From contig JANWZU010000057.1 in NCBI GenBank assembly GCA_025054795.1, positions 1 to 13,968 on the forward strand: a stretch of DNA of 13,968 nucleotides, written 5' to 3'. The notes under the pieces were generated by a model that worked only from the letters and a program-made list of their open reading frames with translations, was not told the DNA's origin and ran no database searches. Source of the DNA: Candidatus Caldarchaeum sp. (GTDB lineage Archaea > Thermoproteota > Nitrososphaeria_A > Caldarchaeales > Caldarchaeaceae). Position numbers and translations under genes: made by a program. Shown in pieces: positions 4,845-11,582 of this stretch. The number at the start of each line of letters is the position of its first letter. Positions within the stretch are counted from its first letter, which is position 1.

Positions 4845-7058
4845 TTGAAGTATTCACGTATGCACGACCCCTTCGACGCTGTTCGTGGAAAACCGATATA
4901 CACAGCCGACATAGTTCCTGAGGACGCTCTGCGTGTTAAGGCTCTGAGGTCTGATCATCCTCACGCACTTATAAGAAGAATCGATGTGTCAAAGGCTTTG
5001 AAGGTAGCGGGGGTCGTCGACATTTACACAGCGCATGACGTTCCCGGCGAGAACATCACCGGCGCTGTTGTGTTGGACAGGCCTTTCCTAGCTTTCGACA
5101 AAGTCAGGTCTTTGGCAGACCCAATTGCTCTGGTTGTAGCGGAGTCTGAGGAGGCTGCGGACAGAGCTATTGAAGAGATTATTGTTGAGTATGACGTTTT
5201 GGAGCCCGTTTACGACCCTGTCGCAGCCCTCAAGCCTGAAGCTCCGAAGATCCATGAAGGGGGTAATCTTCTTAAGAAGTACATTGTGAGGAAGGGCGAT
5301 GTGGTTCGTGGTTTTCAGCAGTCCGACTTGGTTGTCGAGGATGAGTTCCGTACGCAGATGCAGGAACCAGCCCCCATAGAGCCGGAGGCGGCTTACGCTG
5401 TTCCAGAACCGGACGGCGGTGTCACGGTCTACGGAAGCATTCAAAACCCATACTACGTTCTGAAGGGCGTGGCTCGGATTCTCTCACTCCCTCCCGAGAA
5501 AATCAACCTAGTAGCCATGGCTTTGGGAGGCACTTTCGGAGGGAAGTCGGATGAGGCTCCGTGGGATGTTTGCGCCATGGCTGGGATGGCTGCGCTTAAG
5601 ACGGGAAGACCCTCCGCATGCGTTTACGGCAGGGATGAGTCTATGATAGCCCATTCTCACCGCCATCCTGCGGTCATGCGCTACAAGGTGGGTGCCACTA
5701 GAGACGGGGTCTTGAAGGCCTTGGATGCAATGCTCTATTTTGACACCGGTGCCTACGCCTCCGTCGGGCCGTTGGTGATGCTGCGTGGAATAACTCATGC
5801 CTCAGGGCCCTATGTTTTCGAAAACGTCCGCGTAGATTCCTACCTTGTTTACACGAACAACCTCATGGCCGGCTCGATGAGAGGCTTCGGCTGCCCACAG
5901 GTCCACTTCGCATTCGAATCGGTAATGGACATGGTTTCTAACGAGCTGGGCATGGACCCTGTTGAGCTTAGGCTTAAGAACGTTTGGAGGAAAGGAGTGA
6001 TAACAGCGACGAACACCGTTCTGCTGGACAACCCAAGGTACGACGAGCTGGCTAGAAGAGCGGCTGAAAAACTCGGATGGGAAAGCAGAGCCGACAAGCT
6101 GGATGACGAGGGATATGGAATAGCCTTCGTCCTCCATGGAAACAGCCTCGGGCCGGAGGGAGAGGACAAATCCTCTGCCGTTGTAAGCATCTCTCCAGAG
6201 GGCAAAGTTTATGTGCGCACATCGTTGACAGAGTATGGCACTGGCTCTTCTTTGGGGCTCGCGAAAATAGCCGCCGAGGTCCTCCAAGTACCGGTTGAGA
6301 AGGTTGTTGTTGAAAGAGTGGAAACCCGTCGAGCTCCTGACTCGGGTGGAACTTTCGCATCGAGGACTACTTTGATGGGCGGGAACGCTGTCAGGACTGC
6401 TGCAGTCAAGCTAAGGCAGAAGGTCGAGAATATGTACGCAGAGAGAGGAGGACGCAGGCCAGATGGTTTTGACGTCCTTGAGTTTGTCAGGTCCTTGAAG
6501 GAGGAGGTGAAGGAGTACGCCGAATTCAAGCTTCCTGAATGCGACTACAACCCTGAGACAGGAACAGGAACTCCCTACCTGCAGTACACATACGGCGTCG
6601 TGGGGGTTAAGATAAAGGTCGACCGGGAGCTTGGGATTGTAAGGCTCGAGAAGCTAGTGGCCGTTTTCGACGTCGGAAGAGTGATAAACAAGGGTTTTCT
6701 GCTTGCCCAGCTCGAGGGAGGGCTTACGCAGGGCGTGGCCTACGGCCTTCTCGAGGAGCTGCTAATCGGGAAGAAGCACAAAGTGCTAAACGCAAACCTA
6801 GCCGACTACCTCGTACCCACCTCTGCAGACTTGCCGCCGGTCGAGATAGAGGTTTACGAAAACCCAAGCGAGCTCACTCCTCTCGGCACACGGACAGCAG
6901 GCGAGCCTGCGATAAACGGGCCGGCACCAGCCATTGCAAACGCCTTGTTCAACGCTCTTGGGGTAAGGGTGAAAACCCTTCCAATATCTCCTGAGAAAGT
7001 GGTTAAAGCCTTGAAGGATAAGGAAGTCATAGCCGTGAAGCTTGAACAACAGACTTGA
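4845..7058 (+). CDS. Xanthine dehydrogenase-family molybdenum hydroxylase, molybdopterin-binding large subunit
   Basis: 737 residues. This subunit carries the molybdenum cofactor and hydroxylates an N-heterocycle, aldehyde or similar substrate, with electrons passing through the iron-sulfur subunit to FAD. The N-terminal 'hammerhead' domain is about 14-125. Cofactor and active-site motifs follow: GGTFGGK (228-234), RGFGCPQ (346-352), and the catalytic base Glu687 in AGEPAING. Arg314 lies exactly 32 residues before Arg346, matching the spacing of substrate Arg880 to Arg912 in bovine xanthine dehydrogenase. The Glu after FGGK (bovine Glu802) is Ser235 here, with acidic residues just after. The CoxL-type AYRGAGR motif is absent, which argues against CO oxidation. 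ATG 4860 is an alternative start. The partner subunit genes are on the opposite strand, and the 3' ends overlap by 32 bp. Confidence 0.92.
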   Translation: MKYSRMHDPFDAVRGKPIYTADIVPEDALRVKALRSDHPHALIRRIDVSKALKVAGVVDIYTAHDVPGENITGAVVLDRPFLAFDKVRSLADPIALVVAESEEAADRAIEEIIVEYDVLEPVYDPVAALKPEAPKIHEGGNLLKKYIVRKGDVVRGFQQSDLVVEDEFRTQMQEPAPIEPEAAYAVPEPDGGVTVYGSIQNPYYVLKGVARILSLPPEKINLVAMALGGTFGGKSDEAPWDVCAMAGMAALKTGRPSACVYGRDESMIAHSHRHPAVMRYKVGATRDGVLKALDAMLYFDTGAYASVGPLVMLRGITHASGPYVFENVRVDSYLVYTNNLMAGSMRGFGCPQVHFAFESVMDMVSNELGMDPVELRLKNVWRKGVITATNTVLLDNPRYDELARRAAEKLGWESRADKLDDEGYGIAFVLHGNSLGPEGEDKSSAVVSISPEGKVYVRTSLTEYGTGSSLGLAKIAAEVLQVPVEKVVVERVETRRAPDSGGTFASRTTLMGGNAVRTAAVKLRQKVENMYAERGGRRPDGFDVLEFVRSLKEEVKEYAEFKLPECDYNPETGTGTPYLQYTYGVVGVKIKVDRELGIVRLEKLVAVFDVGRVINKGFLLAQLEGGLTQGVAYGLLEELLIGKKHKVLNANLADYLVPTSADLPPVEIEVYENPSELTPLGTRTAGEPAINGPAPAIANALFNALGVRVKTLPISPEKVVKALKDKEVIAVKLEQQT

Positions 7059-7488
7059 CGGCCTCGACGATTCGTGTGTATCCTCCGCAGCGGCATATGT
7101 TGGAGATGAGAATGCGGCGAATAGTCTCCTCGGAGGCTTCCGGGTAGTTGTCCATGATGTATTTCGCAGTCATGACTATCCCAGGGATGCAGTATCCGCA
7201 CTGTGAAGCGGTGTACTCGAGTAAAGCCTCTTGAATTGGGTGGAGTTCTTCATCCCGTGATAGCCCCTCAGTTGTAAGGACCTTTCTGCCTCTCACCTGA
7301 ACGGCCAGCATCATGCATGAGTTGACAAGCCTGTTGTCGACAATCACGTTGCATGAGCCGCAGTCTCCCGTGCTGCATCCTTCCTTGACACTTTTTACAC
7401 CCAACCTCCACAGAAGGTCCAACAGCCTGTCCTTTCCGGCGATTTCCGCTGCCACCTTCCTACCGTTTAGAGTAAACTCAACCATCAT
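7027..7488 (-). CDS. Molybdenum hydroxylase small subunit, two [2Fe-2S] clusters
   Basis: 153 residues from ATG 7488. It carries electrons from the molybdenum site to FAD. The N-terminal plant-ferredoxin-like domain binds one [2Fe-2S] cluster through Cys38, Cys43, Cys46 and Cys58. The C-terminal helical domain binds the second through Cys97, Cys100, Cys132 and Cys134 (QCGYC and ICRCGGYTRI). All eight ligands are present. The frame stays open up to 7533, but that part lies within the preceding gene. GGAG at 7494-7497 and the family N-terminus (MVEFTLNG) support ATG 7488 or 7485. It overlaps the end of the FAD-subunit gene by 11 bp, indicating coupled synthesis. Its own 3' end overlaps the convergent large-subunit gene by 32 bp. 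Confidence 0.93.
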   Translation of the reverse strand: MMVEFTLNGRKVAAEIAGKDRLLDLLWRLGVKSVKEGCSTGDCGSCNVIVDNRLVNSCMMLAVQVRGRKVLTTEGLSRDEELHPIQEALLEYTASQCGYCIPGIVMTAKYIMDNYPEASEETIRRILISNICRCGGYTRIVEAVKSVVQASRL

Positions 7489-8347
7489 GCATACTCCGCT
7501 CCTCAACTGCTTTCCGGCAGTATTCCAGCCCACGCCTCACAAGAACCTTCGAAACATGCTTGCGGAAATCGGAGGAAGCTCTGAAGTCCGTGGAGGGTCT
7601 GATGCGTGAGACATGATTTTCGACGGCGTCTCTTATAGTTGACGCAGACAGCCTCGAACCAGTCAACTCCTCCTCCAAACCAACCACCCTGCCCATGGTT
7701 CTGCCTTCAACCCTGTTCAAAACAACACGCAGTTTCTCCACGTAATTGTCCTCCATCTTAAGGGAAACAGCGGCAGTGACGACGCCTATTCCGTTGGAGG
7801 CTCTTTTCTCAAACTTAGAAAACCATGAATAGGAATGCTCACCCCAGTCCGGGAAAAACGCTTCTAAGATCAGCTCGTCTCCCTTCAAGTTTACCTCGGA
7901 CGGTTTCGCCGTTCTTTCACCAGCGGCTGAACCAATCTTCACCTCTCCGTCGAGTGAGTTAAGTATTAGCGGTATGTCTCTCTCCCCTCCGGATGCTAGG
8001 TTTCCTCCGACGGTCGCCATATGTCTCGTGGCCTCTGAGCCGAAATAGTCTGTCAAAGACCTGATGGAATAAAGGCGGCTGGGAATCAAAGGCGACGCAG
8101 CTAGGTCTTGAATAGGTGTCAAAGCACCAACTCTGAAGAAGAAGCCGTCAAACCTCACATAACTAAGTTCAGGCACGCCGGACAAGTCGACGACCTTTCT
8201 GGGCGAAAGCTTTCCACGCTTCATCATAGGCATCAAATCCGTTCCGCCAGCGTAAAGGGTTGCCCTGCCCTCCTCCTCGGCAAGGATACTGACTACCTCC
8301 TTAGCCGAGGATGGGGTTAGAACTTCGAAGGAAGGTACGGCCTTCAA
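7478..8347 (-). CDS. Molybdenum hydroxylase medium subunit, FAD-binding (CoxM/XdhB-like)
   Basis: 289 residues. It holds FAD, the exit point for electrons from substrate oxidation. Flavin-binding signatures are LYAGGTDLMPMM (31-42) and RHMATVGGNLASG (108-120), the latter standing for the usual RNxATIGGN; the N-terminus FEVLTPSSAKEVVSIL is typical of the PCMH-type FAD domain. The C-terminal third (about 170-280) matches the CO dehydrogenase flavoprotein C-terminal domain in position. The start is TTG 8347; no earlier in-frame start is convincing, and a TATA-like box lies about 28 bp upstream on the minus strand. The gene leads a two-gene M-S transcript convergent to the large subunit and divergent from the hydantoinase-like gene. 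Confidence 0.9.
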   Translation of the reverse strand: MKAVPSFEVLTPSSAKEVVSILAEEEGRATLYAGGTDLMPMMKRGKLSPRKVVDLSGVPELSYVRFDGFFFRVGALTPIQDLAASPLIPSRLYSIRSLTDYFGSEATRHMATVGGNLASGGERDIPLILNSLDGEVKIGSAAGERTAKPSEVNLKGDELILEAFFPDWGEHSYSWFSKFEKRASNGIGVVTAAVSLKMEDNYVEKLRVVLNRVEGRTMGRVVGLEEELTGSRLSASTIRDAVENHVSRIRPSTDFRASSDFRKHVSKVLVRRGLEYCRKAVEERSMHDG

Positions 8348-8389
8348 TACTCAAAAATTATTTATCTGCCTATTTATTACGTTTCTTGA
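8348..8389. promoter_or_regulatory. Compact divergent promoter with interleaved TATA boxes
   Basis: Only 42 bp separate the divergent starts 8347 (minus) and 8390 (plus), and two TATA-like boxes are visible. TTATTTAT at 8358-8365 is centred about 28 bp before ATG 8390. The box at 8371-8378, read on the minus strand as AATAAATA, is centred about 28 bp before TTG 8347. Each gene therefore appears to use the box farther from it, with the two promoters overlapping. Neither start has a Shine-Dalgarno. Confidence 0.5.
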
Positions 8390-9760
8390 ATGCTGGACCT
8401 TGTTGTGAAAAACTGTAAGCTCGTTGACTTGAACGGTGTTTACGAGGCTTGTCTAGGCGTTGAAAACGGAGTTATCGTCAAGATAGCGAGAAACCTGGAG
8501 GAAAAGGCCGATCAGACTTACGATGCCAAGGGATGTTTTCTGCTCCCCGGAGTCATCGACGGCCACGTCCATTTCAACCTGAGGTATGACGGCAGCACAT
8601 ACACAGCAGACGACTTCGTCTCAGGAACAACTGCCGCCGCATGCGGAGGTGTGACAACCGTAATAGACTTCATCACACCTGAGACAAGGAACTATGTTGA
8701 GGCGTTCAGAAAAAGAAAGTCAGAGGCCGAGGGCTCGCTCATAGACTACGGACTTCACATGATTGTTGTTCACGCTGGGAAAGATACTTTAAGGGCTTTA
8801 TCAGAGCTGCTTGAGGAAGGAGTCTGCAGCATAAAGATCTTCACGGCGTACAGCAGAAGAGGGCTGATGCTTGACGACGGCGCCATAATGAGTTTAACGC
8901 GTTTCTGTGCAGAAAACAACATGATAGTACTTTCGCACTGCGAGAACGAGCATCTAATCAACAGCCTCGTCGACGAGTTTCTGTCTGAAGGCTTGGTTGA
9001 GCCTATTTACCACTCTTTAAGCAGGCCTGACTACGTGGAAGCTGAGGCTGTTCAGAGGGTTGGGTTCTTGACTCAGTTGACGGGATGCGAGAGTTTGGTG
9101 GTTCACGTCTCTTCAGAGATGGGTGTGTCGAAGATAGCTGAGGCTCGTCGGTCTGGAGTTAAGATACACGCAGAAACATGTCCTCACTACCTGATGTTCA
9201 CCAACGATGTATACAGACGCCCGGACGGAGCGAAGTTCATAATGTCCCCGCCTCTGAAGCACGAAAGAGACAGACAGGGTTTATGGGAGGCTTTGGCAAG
9301 GGGAGACATTTCAACGGTCGGAAGCGACCACGCATGCTTCAACCTAGATCAAAAACTGAAGCATAAGCGGTTCGTCGACGTGCCCGGCGGAGTTGCGGGA
9401 ACAGAGGTTATAGCTATGATACTCTACTCTGAGGGGGTGGCGAAGAACAGGATAAGCTTCAGCAGGATGGTTGAGACGACGGCGGTAAACCCCGCCAAAC
9501 TCTATGGTCTTTACCCTAGGAAGGGATTGCTGATGGTCGGCAGCGACGCCGACTTCTACATCCTCAACCCACACAAAAAGAAGAAGCTAACAAGAGACAA
9601 CCTGCACAGCAAAATAGACCACTCCATATACGAAGACGTGGAGGTCAGCTGCGCCATCGACGCAACATTCTCCCGTGGTGAGATGGTTGTGGAAGAGGGC
9701 CAAGTCGTTTCAAAGCCAGGGAGAGGGAGATACTTAAAAAGAAGACGCATGAAGATCTGA
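8390..9760 (+). CDS. Hydantoinase/dihydropyrimidinase-like cyclic amidohydrolase
   Basis: 456 residues. The family hydrolyses cyclic amides (dihydropyrimidines, hydantoins, allantoin, dihydroorotate) at a binuclear metal centre in a TIM barrel. Ligands are visible: His59 and His61 in GVIDGHVHF, the carboxylated Lys149 in SIKIFTAY, His183 in LSHCENEH, His239 in VVHVSSE and Asp313 in VGSDHACF. The context GVTTVIDFITPE, KIFTAY (Tyr154 as in dihydropyrimidinase), AETCPHYL and SPPLK favours the hydantoinase/dihydropyrimidinase branch over allantoinase or dihydroorotase. The tail is strongly basic (KRRRMKI). It is divergent from the FAD subunit of the molybdenum hydroxylase and only 5 bp before the MEMO gene. 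Ring hydroxylation followed by ring opening is a plausible shared pathway. The exact substrate is not determined. Confidence 0.88.
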   Translation: MLDLVVKNCKLVDLNGVYEACLGVENGVIVKIARNLEEKADQTYDAKGCFLLPGVIDGHVHFNLRYDGSTYTADDFVSGTTAAACGGVTTVIDFITPETRNYVEAFRKRKSEAEGSLIDYGLHMIVVHAGKDTLRALSELLEEGVCSIKIFTAYSRRGLMLDDGAIMSLTRFCAENNMIVLSHCENEHLINSLVDEFLSEGLVEPIYHSLSRPDYVEAEAVQRVGFLTQLTGCESLVVHVSSEMGVSKIAEARRSGVKIHAETCPHYLMFTNDVYRRPDGAKFIMSPPLKHERDRQGLWEALARGDISTVGSDHACFNLDQKLKHKRFVDVPGGVAGTEVIAMILYSEGVAKNRISFSRMVETTAVNPAKLYGLYPRKGLLMVGSDADFYILNPHKKKKLTRDNLHSKIDHSIYEDVEVSCAIDATFSRGEMVVEEGQVVSKPGRGRYLKRRRMKI

Positions 9761-9765
9761 GTGGT

Positions 9766-10611
9766 ATGCTCCGAAGGAGGCCGGCCGTAGCGGGAGCTTT
9801 TTACGCTGGCCGAAAAGAGGACTTGACCAAGCAGATTGAGGAATGTTTCCTTTCCTCAATCGGTCCTAGGGCTTTGCCGTCTGAGGGCTGGGGTTCGAAG
9901 AACCCTCCAGCCCTCGTCTCACCCCATGCTGGATACATGTACTCGGGCCCCGTAGCGGCCCACGGGTTCCTCTTACTAAAGACTTACAGGCGGCCCGAAT
10001 CGGTCGTCGTCATAGGGCCAAACCACTACGGGATGGGCACAATAGTCTCGATATATCCGGAGGGCGTCTGGACGACGCCCTTGGGTGAAGTGCCCATCGA
10101 TGTCAAGCTCGGCGAAGAGTTGGTCAAGGTTTCCGATGTCTTTTATGTGGATGAAAAGTCTCATGCGAAAGAGCATTCTATAGAGGTTCAGGTCCCCTTC
10201 CTCCAGTATATTTACGGCAGTTTCCAGTTTTTACCTATCTGCATCAACGACCAGAGCATGGAGACGTGTGTGGAAGTGGGGAGAGCAGTGGGTGAGGTTG
10301 TCAAGGACAGGAATGTTCTTCTTGTTGCGTCGACGGATTTCACGCACTACGAGCCTCATGAAAAGGTCTTGGAGAAGGATAAGAAAGCTCTCGAGAAAAT
10401 AGCAAAGCTTGATGTTGAGGGATTGTACAGGGAGATCGAGATGTATGATATAACTATGTGTGGGTATGGAGCTGTTGCTGCTTTGTTGACCGCTGCGAAA
10501 ATTCTGGGTGGAAGGGAGGCGAAGGTCCTGAAGCATGCTACGAGCGGCGACACGAGCGGTGATTACGACTCGGTGGTCGGGTACGCTTCCTGCTTGATAG
10601 AGCTGGGCTGA
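9766..10611 (+). CDS. MEMO1-family protein (AmmeMemoRadiSam system protein B)
   Basis: 281 residues, standard for the family, whose fold is related to extradiol (class III ring-cleaving) dioxygenases. Landmarks: RPAVAGAFYAG at the N-terminus, SPHAGYMYSG with His54, GPNHYG with His87, KEHSIEVQVPFLQ, STDFTHY (189-195), MCGYG with Cys232, and TSGDTSGDY. His54, His87 and Cys232 correspond to the metal-binding set reported for human MEMO1. The molecular function in archaea is not established. Its position just before mevalonate kinase, with only 2 bp between them, repeats an arrangement I know from other archaea and suggests a link to isoprenoid synthesis or its regulation. The usual AMMECR1 and radical SAM partners are not in the window. 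An unusually strong hairpin lies in codons 40-50. Confidence 0.92.
   Translation: MLRRRPAVAGAFYAGRKEDLTKQIEECFLSSIGPRALPSEGWGSKNPPALVSPHAGYMYSGPVAAHGFLLLKTYRRPESVVVIGPNHYGMGTIVSIYPEGVWTTPLGEVPIDVKLGEELVKVSDVFYVDEKSHAKEHSIEVQVPFLQYIYGSFQFLPICINDQSMETCVEVGRAVGEVVKDRNVLLVASTDFTHYEPHEKVLEKDKKALEKIAKLDVEGLYREIEMYDITMCGYGAVAALLTAAKILGGREAKVLKHATSGDTSGDYDSVVGYASCLIELG
9883..9915 (+). repeat. Long GC-rich hairpin inside the MEMO-family gene
   Basis: The 5' arm GAGGGCTGGGGTTC (9883-9896) pairs with GAACCC (9900-9905) and CAGCCCTC (9908-9915). This gives a 14-bp stem with a 3-nt GAA loop and a 2-nt TC bulge. It encodes part of the variable linker before SPHAGY. It is a clear inverted repeat, but its role, if any, is unknown. 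Confidence 0.6.
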
Positions 10612-10613
10612 GT

Positions 10614-11582
10614 ATGAAGCCTCGGGCCTCGGCGTCCGCTCCCGGGAAAGTTATACTATTTGGAGAGCACTTCGTGGTTTCAGGGTATCCTGCGGTCGTC
10701 ACTGCTATAAACATGCGTGCTAGGGTTGAGCTGCAGCGTGAAGAAGAAGCGATTATTTTCACCTCACGCCGTTTGATGGGCCGTTGGAGCATTACTGGAG
10801 AGCAGGTTTACCCGGAGCCTCACAAAAAATCTTCTTTCACCCCGCTGCACAAAATGCTCGTCAGGATGATGGAGGACGAAGGTGTGAGAGGAGGGCTCCG
10901 AGCCGAGATAGTTTCTGAAATTCCCGGGGCAGCTGGTCTGGGCTCTTCGGCAGCCATATCAACAGCCCTAGCACAAGCCTTCTCAATTCTTTTCGAGCTG
11001 GAGCTGAGTAGAGAAGAAATTGTCGAGTACGCCATGGTGGCTGAGAAAGAATTCCACGGAAAGCCTTCCGGCATCGACCCACACGCAGCGGCCTACGGAG
11101 GGACGCTGCTTTACAAGGGGCCCGGAAACTTCCAAACTCTACATCTCGATAGAAGCCCAGACATCCTGGTTTTGTTCACAGGTCTGAAAAGAAAAACGTC
11201 GGAGATGGTTGAGCATGTGATTAAACATTCGTCCACTAGGCCCAGAGAGTTCAGCGAACTGGCAAACCTCTACAGAGGAATATTCAACAGAGCCGTTGAA
11301 GCGCTTAAATCAGGCGACCTCAAGCTGTTGGGAGAACTCATGTCATTAAACCACTACCTGCTAAAAGTCTTAGGGCTGTCGAACGACGTCGTCGAAAAAT
11401 ACGTTGAGAATCTGCTGGAGAGGGGTGCGTACGGCGTTAAGCTCACCGGGGCAGGAGGGGGAGGCAGCATTATAGCTGCTGTCGAAGGCCAGTCTTTTAG
11501 GAAACTCTCTGAGTGGCCCGACCAATTCAGTAAATGGTGGCTAGTCAAAACATCATGTCCAGGGGTGAGAGTAGAGGATTGA
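10614..11582 (+). CDS. mvk: Mevalonate kinase (GHMP family)
   Basis: 322 residues. It phosphorylates mevalonate to mevalonate 5-phosphate with ATP. GHMP motifs are in order: APGKVILFGEHFVV (9-22, Lys12), the ATP loop PGAAGLGSSAA (104-114), KPSGIDPHAAAYGG (150-163, with catalytic Asp155) and the C-terminal KLTGAGGGGS (276-285). KPSGID followed by DPHAAAYGG favours mevalonate kinase over phosphomevalonate or diphosphomevalonate enzymes. ATG 10614 starts 2 bp after the MEMO stop. The end overlaps the isopentenyl phosphate kinase start by TTGA, so the two are translationally coupled. Confidence 0.94.
   Translation: MKPRASASAPGKVILFGEHFVVSGYPAVVTAINMRARVELQREEEAIIFTSRRLMGRWSITGEQVYPEPHKKSSFTPLHKMLVRMMEDEGVRGGLRAEIVSEIPGAAGLGSSAAISTALAQAFSILFELELSREEIVEYAMVAEKEFHGKPSGIDPHAAAYGGTLLYKGPGNFQTLHLDRSPDILVLFTGLKRKTSEMVEHVIKHSSTRPREFSELANLYRGIFNRAVEALKSGDLKLLGELMSLNHYLLKVLGLSNDVVEKYVENLLERGAYGVKLTGAGGGGSIIAAVEGQSFRKLSEWPDQFSKWWLVKTSCPGVRVED

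Noticed and set aside
5802..6287. Long antisense open frame inside the large-subunit gene
   Set aside because: It is one of several antisense frames caused by GC-rich codon use; its translation has no recognisable motif and the opposite strand is clearly coding.
4845..7058. Aerobic carbon monoxide dehydrogenase large subunit (CoxL)
   Set aside because: The diagnostic AYRGAGR loop is replaced by a RGFGCPQ loop of the xanthine dehydrogenase type.
7489..7533. Longer iron-sulfur subunit from 7533
   Set aside because: The extension lies inside the FAD-subunit gene and adds residues not found in the family; GGAG before ATG 7488 supports the shorter form.
8108..8320. Plus-strand open frame inside the FAD subunit gene
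   Set aside because: It is a shadow of the minus-strand coding sequence, with no motif or initiation signal.
10062..10080. Perfect 7-bp inverted repeat GGGCGTC-TGGAC-GACGCCC in the MEMO gene
   Set aside because: A short GC-rich stem inside conserved coding sequence, expected by chance at this composition.
10546..10570. Imperfect tandem repeat encoding TSGDTSGD
   Set aside because: This is the conserved MEMO C-terminal motif region, not an expansion.
11534..11578. Longer isopentenyl phosphate kinase starting at ATG 11534 or 11555
   Set aside because: The extra residues lie within the mvk coding end and are not part of the family, whose N-terminus begins just before the LKIGGS motif.
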